A stretch of DNA of 64,000 nucleotides from Nocardioides carbamazepini (lineage in GTDB: Bacteria; Actinomycetota; Actinomycetes; Propionibacteriales; Nocardioidaceae). The stretch is from positions 42,053-106,052 of the forward strand of contig NZ_JAHTLF010000002.1 of assembly GCF_024614185.1 (NCBI RefSeq), written 5' to 3'. The stretch's first letter is position 1. Each line of letters starts with the position of its first letter. The position numbers and the translations under genes were made by a program. A model generated the notes under the pieces. The model was not told the origin of the DNA. It was given only the letters and a program-made list of their open reading frames with translations, and searched no databases. Shown piece by piece: positions 30,801-38,012 of the stretch.

Positions 30801-31169
30801 GATGCCGTTCTGCGAGCGATGGACGTCGAGGGTCAGCTCGGCGCCGTACACCGTCGCCATGGCGTAGTCGGACCCTGCCTCCGCGAACAGCGGAGCCCCC
30901 GCGAACCCGTCGTGGTCGGTCAGCGCGAGTGCGTCCAGGCCCAGCCGGGTCGCTTCCTTGACCAGGTCACCGGGCGAGCTGGCGCCGTCGAGGAAGCTGA
31001 AGTGGCTGTGGCAGTGCAGCTCGGCGTACGGCGTCGCACGCTCCGGACGCGCGACGCGTTCCGGCTCGGCACGGGGCTGTTTGCGGCGCGAGACAGGGGC
31101 CTCCGACACCAGCCCGGACATGCGGCGCTCGTGCTCGCGCCACGAGACCGGTGGGTTGTGCCAGCCCAT
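27867..31169 (-). CDS. dnaE2: Error-prone DNA polymerase III alpha subunit DnaE2 (ImuC)
   Basis: DnaE2 is the catalytic polymerase of the ImuA'-ImuB-DnaE2 mutasome that copies damaged DNA during the SOS response. It is 1100 residues long, the usual DnaE2 size. The start MGWHNPPVSW is characteristic. The PHP domain has ELHCHSHFSFLDGAS, and the polymerase core includes CQGRGSAASSAVCYALGIT and EEPDIDVDFDSDRREEVIQ with its acidic pair near residue 440. An OB-fold domain closes the C-terminus. It starts eight bases after the DUF222/HNH stop, and no separate LexA box is seen before it. Confidence 0.97.
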   Translation of the reverse strand: MGWHNPPVSWREHERRMSGLVSEAPVSRRKQPRAEPERVARPERATPYAELHCHSHFSFLDGASSPGDLVKEATRLGLDALALTDHDGFAGAPLFAEAGSDYAMATVYGAELTLDVHRSQNGIPDPEGSHLLVLARGVEGYHRLSGAITEAGLRAPEKGSPAHDLDELAERGRGHWVVLTGCRKGAVRQALRHDGPAAAAHELDLLVDRFGREHVVVELTVSDHPGGEEDNDLLARIADDRGLPVVATGNVHFATPEKRRLAAAMAAVRARRSIAELDGWLDLSGGAHLRSGEEMLRRFAHRPDAVRRSVVLAGELAFDLRKASPRLPKQGIPEGWTQADYLRHLVEEGFARRYAHEDHAAEARERIEKEMRVILEKDFAGYFIIVHDIVAFARRKKILCQGRGSAASSAVCYALGITAIDSVLFNLPFERFISAHREEEPDIDVDFDSDRREEVIQWVYDTYGRRNAAQVCNVISYRPRMAIRDAAKALGYSQGQQDAWSKQIDGWGREISEEVGVPPQVRSLAEELMGAPRHLGIHSGGMVLTERPIGEVCPIERARMDKRTVLQWDKDGCESMGLVKFDLLGLGMLGALDHMIRLVEEHLGKRWELETIPKEETAVYEMLGRADAIGVFQVESRAQIGTLPRLKPERFYELAIEIALIRPGPIQGGAVHPYIRRKTGREVGWKYDHPSLEPILERTLGVPLFQEQLMEMAKTLGDCTADEADLLRRAMGSKRGIERIEKVRDKLYAGMEKRGITGKRADAIYLKILSFADFGFAESHALSFALLVYASSWFKLHYPAAFLAGLLRNQPMGFYSPQSLVADARRHDVLVLPPDLVSSDVQAGLESCAAAPEDPLRYDAALAVRLGLDSVKGIGKEVATRIVAERAVAPYVDIRDLSRRAGLTQAQLEALATAGALDGFGLDRRQALWMAGYAEDGAQLPGSTPAPAPPELPRMSAWEVTLADLWATRISTDIHPVQHFRGVLTAAGIKSVAELPVTDAGRRVHVAGLITHRQSPGTAGGITFLNLEDETGMLNVVCSSGVMKVYRRAARNRIAVVIRGKVERQDGVTNLVADRIEPLDSVLPGAGAALQIRQTSRDFR

Positions 31170-31177
31170 GACGACGC

Positions 31178-32512
31178 TCAGGCGATCAGGCCGTAGCGGC
31201 CGGGACCGACCTGCACGAACCGCGGTTCACGCCAGCCTGGTGGGGCGGGGGCGGTGGCTGCATAACGGTGTCCGGTGGGGGTGACGGTCTCGACCTCGGG
31301 GCGTTCGCGCGGGCTCGAGACCACCCGTTGTCGCCATCCGGGCGCCTGCTTGGCGTGGTTGCAGGCCTCGCACAGGCCCTGCCCGTTGGCGGCACTGGTC
31401 GCGCCGCCCTCGTCGGCGGGCTGGATGTGGTCGGTGTGGCGCACCGGGGCATCGCAGTAGGGGCTGGCGCAGATTCCCAGTCCTTGCAGGGCGAGGAGCT
31501 CGGCGATCCCGTCCGGGAAGAGACGCTGCCGGCTGGTCATCGCCACGAGGCGGCCGAGCCGGTTGCGGTAGAGCCGCCGGAACCACACCGCGGCCCCGCT
31601 GCCGGATGCCTGCGCCGCCAGGTGACGGGCGACCTCGGCCGGGACCACCTCGCCCGCCACACCGTCGCCGGACAGCACCGCGGGCGCGTGGCCCCCGGCC
31701 AGCGTCTCGTCGGACATGGTCAGGTTGATCGTGAGCGGTACGGCGGGGGCGTGCTCGCCGCCACCCGTGTCGGGCAACCCGGTCATCCGGGCCAGCATCA
31801 GGTCGGACATCAACTGTCCGAGCGAGCGCTGGTCACCCTGCGCACGGGCGCTCAGCGCCGCCGCGCGCACGGATGCGTACGCCGCAACGGCCTGGGCGAC
31901 CGGCATCAGCCCGGTCAGGTACGCCATCGTGTCCGGCGCCGGCCGCACCGTGACATTGCGGTCTGCCTCGGCCCGGCGGGCACGCCGGGCGACGGCAGCG
32001 GGGTCGAGCTCGGCAGCCATCCGGCGCACCCGGCCGAGGAGCTCGCGGGTGCCGACACCGTGGAGAGCACGCGGGTCGGCGCACAGCTCCTCGTCGACGA
32101 AGGCGCGCTGCTCCGCGCTCAGACAGCCGGTCTCCCGGGCCAGGAGCGTGGCCCGGAACTCGTTGAGCGAGCCGTCGCGGAGCCGCGCCAGGGTGTGCGG
32201 CATCTCGGCGACGAGGATCTTCCCGAGGCCGAGCAGGGACTGCCCCCGGTGTGGCGACTCACGCCGGGCGAGCGCGATCTCCGCCGCGGTCCCCCGCCCC
32301 TGCCGGTCGGCCCGGACCCCGGCCCTCGCCTGCTCCGCGCGGCGCTGGACGTCGAAGGCGACCGCGGCCTGTGCCTGCGCGGCGCACACGGCGGACTTCA
32401 GCTCCTCCAGCGCCGCGATCACCTCGACCTGGTCGGCCGCTCCCCCACCGGGCGCCACGAGCACGCGGTCGGCGTACGACCGGATCTCGTCAGCGGTGAG
32501 GGGAATATCCAT
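31178..32512 (-). CDS. DUF222 / HNH endonuclease domain protein (13E12 repeat family)
   Basis: This 444-residue protein belongs to the actinobacterial family that combines an N-terminal helical DUF222 domain with a C-terminal HNH nuclease. The nuclease part has two zinc cysteine pairs (CASPYC and CEACNHAKQ) around HTDHIQPADEGGATSAANGQ, near residues 340-385, so the catalytic His and Asn are present. Its biological role is unknown. The ATG at 32512 has an AAGGTGG ribosome site and a LexA box 14 bases upstream. It is followed by dnaE2 after eight bases. Confidence 0.93.
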   Translation of the reverse strand: MDIPLTADEIRSYADRVLVAPGGGAADQVEVIAALEELKSAVCAAQAQAAVAFDVQRRAEQARAGVRADRQGRGTAAEIALARRESPHRGQSLLGLGKILVAEMPHTLARLRDGSLNEFRATLLARETGCLSAEQRAFVDEELCADPRALHGVGTRELLGRVRRMAAELDPAAVARRARRAEADRNVTVRPAPDTMAYLTGLMPVAQAVAAYASVRAAALSARAQGDQRSLGQLMSDLMLARMTGLPDTGGGEHAPAVPLTINLTMSDETLAGGHAPAVLSGDGVAGEVVPAEVARHLAAQASGSGAAVWFRRLYRNRLGRLVAMTSRQRLFPDGIAELLALQGLGICASPYCDAPVRHTDHIQPADEGGATSAANGQGLCEACNHAKQAPGWRQRVVSSPRERPEVETVTPTGHRYAATAPAPPGWREPRFVQVGPGRYGLIA

Positions 32513-32525
32513 GGCCCCACCTTAA

Positions 32526-32541
32526 TCGAACACGCGTTCGA
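32526..32541. promoter_or_regulatory. LexA/SOS box of the DUF222-dnaE2 operon
   Basis: TCGAACACGCGTTCGA fits the actinobacterial LexA consensus TCGAAC-N4-GTTCGA exactly in both half-sites. It is 14 bases upstream of the HNH gene and 25 bases upstream of the divergent VOC gene. Confidence 0.88.
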
Positions 32542-32553
32542 ACGCCAACTGCC

Positions 32554-32559
32554 TAGGCT
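32554..32559 (+). promoter_or_regulatory. -10 box TAGGCT, leaderless promoter of the VOC gene
   Basis: TAGGCT is followed by six bases and GTG at 32566. The nearby LexA box ends 13 bases before it, around the -35 region, so some damage control of this gene is possible. Confidence 0.55.
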
Positions 32560-32565
32560 GGCGCT

Positions 32566-32958
32566 GTGGACAATGTGCGACAGGTGCAGGTGACCTTCGA
32601 CTGCGCGAGCCCCCGCGCGGTCGCGGACTTCTGGAAGGCGGCGCTCGGGTACGTCGACCCGCCGCACCCGCCCGACCCTGACGACGCGTGGGCGGTCTGC
32701 GAGGACCCGACCGGCGCTGGGCCGCGGATGTACTTCCAGCGCGTGCCCGAGCGCAAGGCCGCGAAGAACCGGGTCCACCTCGACGTCCGCGTCGTGACCG
32801 GCCTGACCGGCGACGAACGGCTCGCCGTCCTCGAGGACGAGGCCACCCGCCTCGAGGCCCTCGGCGCGAGACGCGGCACCCTCCTGCTCGCCGACGGCGA
32901 GAACGAGTCCTGCCAGAACATGTTCGACGTCGAGGGCAACGAGTTCTGCCTCGACTAG
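32566..32958 (+). CDS. VOC superfamily (glyoxalase-like) protein
   Basis: This 130-residue protein has the paired beta-alpha-beta VOC fold, starting QVTFDCASPRAVADFWKAALGY and ending NMFDVEGNEFCLD. A metal site may be formed by residues such as His in RVHLDVRV and the C-terminal Glu. Substrate is unknown. The GTG start is six bases after a TAGGCT box. It is divergent from the SOS-controlled HNH gene. Confidence 0.87.
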   Translation: MDNVRQVQVTFDCASPRAVADFWKAALGYVDPPHPPDPDDAWAVCEDPTGAGPRMYFQRVPERKAAKNRVHLDVRVVTGLTGDERLAVLEDEATRLEALGARRGTLLLADGENESCQNMFDVEGNEFCLD

Positions 32959-33055
32959 CCGCGACCAGCCGCTCGGCGATGAGTCCCGGCCCGGAGCCCG
33001 GTCATCCTTGCCAGCGACCCTCATCCGGAGGGCCCTCGGCCGGAGGAGACTCCCC

Positions 33056-33529
33056 ATGGTTTCGGTACGCACCCACCTGTGGTTCGGTAACGACAAGGCC
33101 ATCGAGGCCGCGAGGTTCTACGCCGAGCACATCCCCGACTCGTCCGTCGGTCAGGTTCTCACCGCCTGGACCGAGCCCGGCACATCGGTCGCCGAGGTCG
33201 TCGAGTTCACCGTCGCCGGCCACGAGGTCACCGGCCTCAACGCCGGCCCGGAGTTCCATCTCAACGAGGCGTTCTCCTTCTACCTCCGCGTCGACGGCCA
33301 GGAGGAGGTCGACAAGTACTGGGAGATCCTCACCGCCGACGGCGGCGAGCCCGGCCCGTGCGGCTGGTGCAAGGACAGGTTCGGCGTGTCCTGGCAGGTC
33401 GTCCCCGTCGAGCTCGAGGAGCTGTGCGGCGACTACACGACCCCCGCCAACCAGGCGGCGTGCCAGGCGATGTTGAAGATGGGCAAGATCGACATCGCCG
33501 AGCTGCAGGCCGCGTACGACGGGGCGTGA
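33056..33529 (+). CDS. PhnB-like VOC family protein
   Basis: This 157-residue protein resembles PhnB and the 3-demethylubiquinone methyltransferase-like VOC family. It has THLWFGNDKAIEAARFYAEHIPDS at the N-terminus and WCKDRFGVSWQVVPVELEELC further on. The ATG at 33056 is chosen because a GGAGGAG ribosome site precedes it at good spacing; the longer reading frame upstream is basic and unlikely. Function is unknown. It precedes a flavin monooxygenase by 46 bases. Confidence 0.88.
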   Translation: MVSVRTHLWFGNDKAIEAARFYAEHIPDSSVGQVLTAWTEPGTSVAEVVEFTVAGHEVTGLNAGPEFHLNEAFSFYLRVDGQEEVDKYWEILTADGGEPGPCGWCKDRFGVSWQVVPVELEELCGDYTTPANQAACQAMLKMGKIDIAELQAAYDGA

Positions 33530-33575
33530 TCCTCCGGTCAGGCAAGCGTGGGTCGACGGACGAGCAGGAGGCGCG

Positions 33576-34754
33576 ATGAGTGACATCAAGGTGTTGGTGA
33601 CGGGAGCGAGTATCGCGGGTCCCGCGCTCGCCCACTGGCTGCACAGGCGGGGCGCCGAGGTGACCGTGGTGGAGCAGGCCGACGGGCTGCGGCCGGGCGG
33701 GCAGGCCGTGGATGCGCGTGGTGTCGCCAAAGAGGTCATCCGGCGCATGGGCCTCGACGCGGCCGTGCGGGCGGCGTGCACGAACACCCTCGGCGCCTAC
33801 TCGGTGGACGCCGAGGGCAACGTGCTGGAGACGCACCGGGCCGACGAGCACGACGGTGACGGGTACGTCTCCGAGATCGAGATCCTGCGCGGCGACCTCT
33901 CCCGGGTCCTCTACGACGACACCCGTGATGGCGTGGAGTACATCTTCGGCGACCGGATCGCCGAGCTCACCCAGGACGCGGGCGGGGTCGACGTCATGCT
34001 CACGGGCGGCGACCGCCGACGGTTCGACCTCGTGGTCGGCGCCGATGGCCTGCACTCGGCACTGCGCGGGATGGCGTTCGGGCCGCGCGAGCAGTTCGTC
34101 CGCCACCTCGGGCTGGTGCTGGCCTTCTACACGGTGCCCAACGAGTTCGGGCTGGACGGCTGGATGTTCGACTATCAGGAGGCTGGTCGCTGGGCGGGCC
34201 TGCGGCCCGTCCCCGACGCCACCGAGGCGATCGCCATGTTGTCCTTCCCCGCCCCCGACTTCGACATCGACCACCGCGACGTCGAGGCACAGAAGCGGCT
34301 GCTGCGCGAGCAGATGGCCGGCTTCGGCTGGCAGACCCCCCGCCTCCTCGACCACCTCGACGATGCCCCGGACTTCTACCTCGACCAGGTCGCCCAGGTG
34401 GCGATGGACCGCTGGTCACGTGGCCGCGTGGGGCTCCTCGGCGACGCCGCGTTCTGTGCCTCACCGATGTCCGGCGCGGGCACCGGACTGGCTCTCGTCG
34501 GCGCCTACCTGTTGGCGGGCGAGCTGGCCGCGGCCGACTGGGATCCCGAAGCCGGGTTCGCGGGCTACCAGGAACGGATGCTCGGGTACGTCGACGCCAA
34601 CCAGGAGATCGGCCGCATGCACGTGCAGATGCTCACGGGCCAGCCCGCCCCGGAGCCCGACCTGGACGCCTTGACCGACCTCATCCAGCGCGCCGTCGAC
34701 GGTCCCGAGCTGCCGGCGTACGACGGGGTTGCGGACTCCGGCCCGCTCAGTTGA
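33576..34754 (+). CDS. FAD-dependent monooxygenase, PHBH-fold
   Basis: This 392-residue aromatic-ring hydroxylase-type flavoprotein may be involved in degradation or tailoring. The N-terminal dinucleotide motif is GASIAGPALAHWLHRRGAEVTVVE, the DG motif is VVGADGLHSALRG near residue 155, and the GD motif is VGLLGDAAFCASPMSGAGTGLAL near 287. An AGGAGG site precedes the ATG. The substrate cannot be predicted. No related pathway gene is adjacent. Confidence 0.9.
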   Translation: MSDIKVLVTGASIAGPALAHWLHRRGAEVTVVEQADGLRPGGQAVDARGVAKEVIRRMGLDAAVRAACTNTLGAYSVDAEGNVLETHRADEHDGDGYVSEIEILRGDLSRVLYDDTRDGVEYIFGDRIAELTQDAGGVDVMLTGGDRRRFDLVVGADGLHSALRGMAFGPREQFVRHLGLVLAFYTVPNEFGLDGWMFDYQEAGRWAGLRPVPDATEAIAMLSFPAPDFDIDHRDVEAQKRLLREQMAGFGWQTPRLLDHLDDAPDFYLDQVAQVAMDRWSRGRVGLLGDAAFCASPMSGAGTGLALVGAYLLAGELAAADWDPEAGFAGYQERMLGYVDANQEIGRMHVQMLTGQPAPEPDLDALTDLIQRAVDGPELPAYDGVADSGPLS

Positions 34755-34803
34755 TGATCTCGCCCCGCTCGCGGAGACGACCCGTCCTGGCGCGGCCGAC
34801 CGC

Positions 34804-35163
34804 TCAGCATCCGACGCAGGTCCGCGCGACGGGCCTCACCTCGAGCCGGGCCTCGGGGATCGGCGCCCCGCAGCCTTCGCACACCCCATAGGTGCCCGCA
34901 TCCAGTCGCAGGAGAGCCGCCTCCACCTCGGCCAGGTGCCATCGGACCTGGGCCACCAGCGTCGTGAGCTGCGAGCGCTCGAACGCGATGGTCGCACCTT
35001 CCGGATCGTGCTCGTCGTCCGCATTGGTGTCCCGCGACGCGGCGACAACCTCGGCGAAGCTGCCGATCAGTCCGGCCAGACGCTGCCAGGCCTCATCCCG
35101 CTCCGCCTCCAGCAGCCCGCGCGCACCCTCCACCAGGCCGATGCTGCCAGCACGCGCCGACAC
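34804..35163 (-). CDS. TraR/DksA family zinc finger protein
   Basis: This 119-residue protein has an N-terminal coiled coil and a C-terminal four-cysteine zinc finger, TYGVCEGCGAPIPEARLEVRP...CVGC, ending right after the last cysteine. Members bind RNA polymerase through its secondary channel; actinobacterial paralogues are mostly uncharacterised. The tip Asp pair of E. coli DksA is not obvious here. The GTG at 35163 is close to a divergent promoter region with a KstR-like palindrome. Confidence 0.85.
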   Translation of the reverse strand: MSARAGSIGLVEGARGLLEAERDEAWQRLAGLIGSFAEVVAASRDTNADDEHDPEGATIAFERSQLTTLVAQVRWHLAEVEAALLRLDAGTYGVCEGCGAPIPEARLEVRPVARTCVGC

Positions 35164-35177
35164 CCCTCGACCAGATC

Positions 35178-35191
35178 TAGAACACGTTCTA
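35178..35191. promoter_or_regulatory. KstR-like palindrome between DksA-type and SnoaL-like genes
   Basis: TAGAACACGTTCTA fits the KstR operator pattern TNNAACNNGTTNNA and is palindromic apart from the central two bases. It ends 10 bases before the SnoaL-like ATG, touching its TACAGT -10 box (35190-35195). It also touches a TAGATC box (35179-35174) on the other strand. Related TetR regulators could also use it. Confidence 0.6.
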
Positions 35192-35201
35192 CAGTGCGTC
35201 C

Positions 35202-35684
35202 ATGGACCTTGCCGCGATCGAGGAGATCAAGCGCCTCAAGCACCGCTACTTCCGCACCCTCGACCTGAAGCGGTGGGACGAGTACGCCGACTGCCTCACC
35301 GAGGATGTCAGCGCCCGCTACGGCACGCAGGCCATGGGCGAGCCGCTGCACTTCGACAACCGGTCCGAAGTCGTGGCGTACATGGAGAAGAACCTCGGCC
35401 CCTCGATCATCACGATCCACATCGCGAACCACCCCGAGATCGACGTCGACGGCGACGCCGCGACCGGCTCGTGGGCGTTCGAGGACACGGTGATCGTGCC
35501 GGACTTCAAGGTGCAGATCCGCGGCGGCGGCTACTACGTCGACACCTACCGGCGCGACCCCGACGGGGCTTGGCGGATCGCGTCGACCCAGTACGAGCGG
35601 ATCTACGAGGCGATGACGTCACTCGACGACACCCCGAGCTTCAAGCTGATCGCCAACCGGTGGGACCCGTCGCTCGAGCACTGA
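35202..35684 (+). CDS. SnoaL-like / NTF2-fold protein
   Basis: This 160-residue cone-fold protein starts EEIKRLKHRYFRTLDLKRWDEYADCLTEDV and has YVDTYRRDPDGAWRIASTQYERIYE near the C-terminus. These features are typical of the SnoaL_4 group, which includes small isomerases and dehydratases. The fold gives no substrate. A TACAGT box sits six bases upstream of the ATG, and a KstR-like palindrome overlaps it. A link to steroid or lipid catabolism is therefore possible but unproven. Confidence 0.87.
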   Translation: MDLAAIEEIKRLKHRYFRTLDLKRWDEYADCLTEDVSARYGTQAMGEPLHFDNRSEVVAYMEKNLGPSIITIHIANHPEIDVDGDAATGSWAFEDTVIVPDFKVQIRGGGYYVDTYRRDPDGAWRIASTQYERIYEAMTSLDDTPSFKLIANRWDPSLEH

Positions 35685-35714
35685 CGGGCCCCACCCGGGA
35701 GGCGCACCGGAGGA

Positions 35715-37088
35715 TCAGTACAGCTCGAGCTCGTGGAACGGGTAGTCCTTGGGCGCGAGGAACTCGGTGCCCGGCGTGATCCGGCCGTTCGGGTCGGCGG
35801 AGTTCACGTAGTTGTTCAGGTTGCGCGGCGCCTGGCGGAAGATCAGGTCCACCCAGCCGGCGTACTTCACGGTCATCGCCGGGTCGTCCCAGAAGATGAC
35901 GTTCTGCTCGTCGGAGTGCCAGCCGAGCTGGGTCCAGTTCTCGCTGCTGGACAGGACCACGTTGCCATCGGCTCGGCCGCCCACGTGTCCCTGGACCGAC
36001 AGGCCCTTCATGTGGACGTACCGGTCCTTGAACTTGTTGGCCGTCGCCCCGGTGATGTAGACCATCTGCTTCGCCGGCAGGCCGCGGAGGATGGCGCGGA
36101 TCTTCAGCGGCATCATCATGAACACGATCCGCACGTCGCAGCCGGCGTGGTGCAGCGCACGGACCTTCTTCGCGATCTTCACCCCGCGCTGGTCCCCCCA
36201 CACCGCGTTGGCGATGCGCACCTGGGTGCGCCCGCCCGGGACGTTCGTGGCGCCCGTGCACTGCACCTTGTTGAGCACCTTCAGCGCCGGGTCGGTCTTC
36301 TTCCGGTGCGGCGCGAACATCGTCGTGATGGTGGCGCCCGGAGTGGTGGTGCTGGGAACCGTGAACCGCAGCGGCTTGACGTTCTTGTCCTTCTTCGCCT
36401 GCTTCCACATCAGCATCCAGCCGTCGTAGACGCCCGGGTTCTCGGTGACGGTGGTCCAGTCGTTGAACTGCTGCACGGCAGCGGCACCGGTGAAGTTGCC
36501 CGAGCCCTGCATCGCGATGTTGGTGGTCGCGCCGGAGCGGCTGACCAGCATCAGCTTCGAGTGCATCGCGCCGCCCTTGCCCCGGCAGGTCGACACGCAG
36601 GTGCGGATCCAGCTACGCAGCGCCTTCGGCCGGTCCGCATTGCCCTTCTTCAGCGCGTTGCGCAGGGTCGGGTAGGAGCGGCCGGGTCCCTGCGACTTCG
36701 CCAGGCCGCGGGCCATGATGATCTGCACCGAGACACCGCGGCGGTGGGCCTTGATGAAGGCGTTCGCGTACTTCGGCGAGTCGAAGTTCCAGGTCATCAG
36801 GCGGATCGTCTCGCCGGCCGGCACGTTCTTGACCGTGTTGATGATCTTGCGCTGGACCCTGGTCTTCTTCTTCGTGCCACGGAACGGGTGGTTGAACACG
36901 ATCCCCGGCTGCACGACGTACGCCGGGTCGGGCCCCTTCTTCGCGACCACGACGGCCGGCGCCGCGTCGGCCCGGGTCAGGTCACCCTGTCCCACCACCA
37001 GCAACGCCGTCGCGAGGAGCAGTGCCACCGTCGTCGCGACGAGCCCCCGAGTCCAGCCGACAGTCGACGTACCCCACCCGAACCGCAC
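35715..37088 (-). CDS. Secreted phospholipase D-like protein with altered HKD motifs
   Basis: This 457-residue exported protein begins with a signal peptide (GLVATTVALLLATALLVV, then cleavage near ADAAPA). Two PLD-type halves follow, with AMHSKLMLVSRSG, GSGNFTG and then YVHMKGLSVQG, LSSSENWT. Both motifs keep His and Lys, but the Asp expected four residues after Lys is replaced (Ser, Gln). Activity could be nuclease or lipase. The GTG at 37088 is chosen; it follows GAGGAG by 11 bases and gives the cleanest signal peptide. An in-frame GTG at 37100 is the alternative. Confidence 0.85.
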   Translation of the reverse strand: MRFGWGTSTVGWTRGLVATTVALLLATALLVVGQGDLTRADAAPAVVVAKKGPDPAYVVQPGIVFNHPFRGTKKKTRVQRKIINTVKNVPAGETIRLMTWNFDSPKYANAFIKAHRRGVSVQIIMARGLAKSQGPGRSYPTLRNALKKGNADRPKALRSWIRTCVSTCRGKGGAMHSKLMLVSRSGATTNIAMQGSGNFTGAAAVQQFNDWTTVTENPGVYDGWMLMWKQAKKDKNVKPLRFTVPSTTTPGATITTMFAPHRKKTDPALKVLNKVQCTGATNVPGGRTQVRIANAVWGDQRGVKIAKKVRALHHAGCDVRIVFMMMPLKIRAILRGLPAKQMVYITGATANKFKDRYVHMKGLSVQGHVGGRADGNVVLSSSENWTQLGWHSDEQNVIFWDDPAMTVKYAGWVDLIFRQAPRNLNNYVNSADPNGRITPGTEFLAPKDYPFHELELY

Positions 37089-37182
37089 GATTCCCCACAC
37101 TCCTCGTTCCCGATCTGCTTCCCCCCTCACAGCGTCGGGACGCGCGGATTCGTTACAGGCTGGGACGCACGTCACCTGCCGC

Positions 37183-37188
37183 TAGGCT
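37183..37188 (+). promoter_or_regulatory. -10 box TAGGCT, leaderless promoter of the comB-like gene
   Basis: TAGGCT is followed by seven bases and the GTG at 37196. Confidence 0.55.
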
Positions 37189-37195
37189 GCGCACC

Positions 37196-38002
37196 GTGCC
37201 GGGCAACCCCTCAGCATCCGCCGCCTCCACCTCCACCGCCGCCGCACACGCGCAGGCCGCGCACCGGATCCGCCTGGAGTGGGGGCCGACCGGCGCGGCC
37301 GCGATCAGCGCGGCCGCCGACATCGCGATCGTGGTGGACGTGCTTTCCTTCACGACGGCCCTCTCGGTCGCGACCTCCCGTGGAACCCGCGTGCATCCGT
37401 TCCCATGGAAGGAGGATCGGGCTCTCGCGTACGCCGAGGAGCTGGGCGCCACCCTTGCCGTCGGTCGCCTGGAGGCGCGCCGGTCGGCGGTTCCGCCACC
37501 GAGCCTGTCGCCTGCCCAGCTCCTTGCCGGCCAACCGGTGGACCGTCTGGTGCTGCCCTCCCCGAACGGATCGACCATCTGCGCGGCGCTCCAGGAGAGC
37601 GACGCGCACCCGCGCGTTGTCGGCGCTGCATTGCGCAACCGGGCGGCGGTCGCCCGGTGGACGGCCGACCGCCTCGCCGAGGGGGCGGTGGTCGCCGTCG
37701 TCGCATCAGGGGAACGCTGGCCGGACGGGTCACTGCGGCCGGCGGTCGAGGACCTCTGGGGCGCCGGTGCCGTTCTCGACGCGCTGCCGGCGCCTGCTGC
37801 CAGCCTGCTCGGTCCCGAAGCGCTGCATGCCCGAGCGGCGTACCGGTCCGTGGCCGACGGCTTCAGAGCGGCGCTCGACGCCTGTGCAAGTGGCCAGGAG
37901 TTGATCGGCATCGGGTTCGGCGAGGACGTGACCACAGCCGCCGAGCTCGATGCGGACGAGGTCGTGCCGCTGCTCACCGCCGACGGTTTCGTCGCGAACT
38001 AG
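37196..38002 (+). CDS. 2-phosphosulfolactate phosphatase family protein (ComB-like)
   Basis: Archaeal ComB hydrolyses 2-phosphosulfolactate in coenzyme M synthesis; bacterial members are common but their role is unclear. The 268-residue protein shows AADIAIVVDVLSFTTALSVATSRG near residue 40, LPSPNGSTICAAL near 125 and VVASGERWPDGSLRPAVEDLWGAG near 165, which are the family phosphate-site motifs. The start is supported by the upstream TAGGCT. Its stop TAG forms the first three bases of the next gene's -10 box. Confidence 0.9.
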   Translation: MPGNPSASAASTSTAAAHAQAAHRIRLEWGPTGAAAISAAADIAIVVDVLSFTTALSVATSRGTRVHPFPWKEDRALAYAEELGATLAVGRLEARRSAVPPPSLSPAQLLAGQPVDRLVLPSPNGSTICAALQESDAHPRVVGAALRNRAAVARWTADRLAEGAVVAVVASGERWPDGSLRPAVEDLWGAGAVLDALPAPAASLLGPEALHARAAYRSVADGFRAALDACASGQELIGIGFGEDVTTAAELDADEVVPLLTADGFVAN

Positions 38003-38005
38003 GCT
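38000..38005 (+). promoter_or_regulatory. -10 box TAGGCT overlapping the comB-like stop codon
   Basis: TAGGCT begins with the TAG stop of the upstream gene and is seven bases before the GTG at 38013, so the downstream gene has its own leaderless promoter. Confidence 0.5.
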
Positions 38006-38012
38006 GACGATC

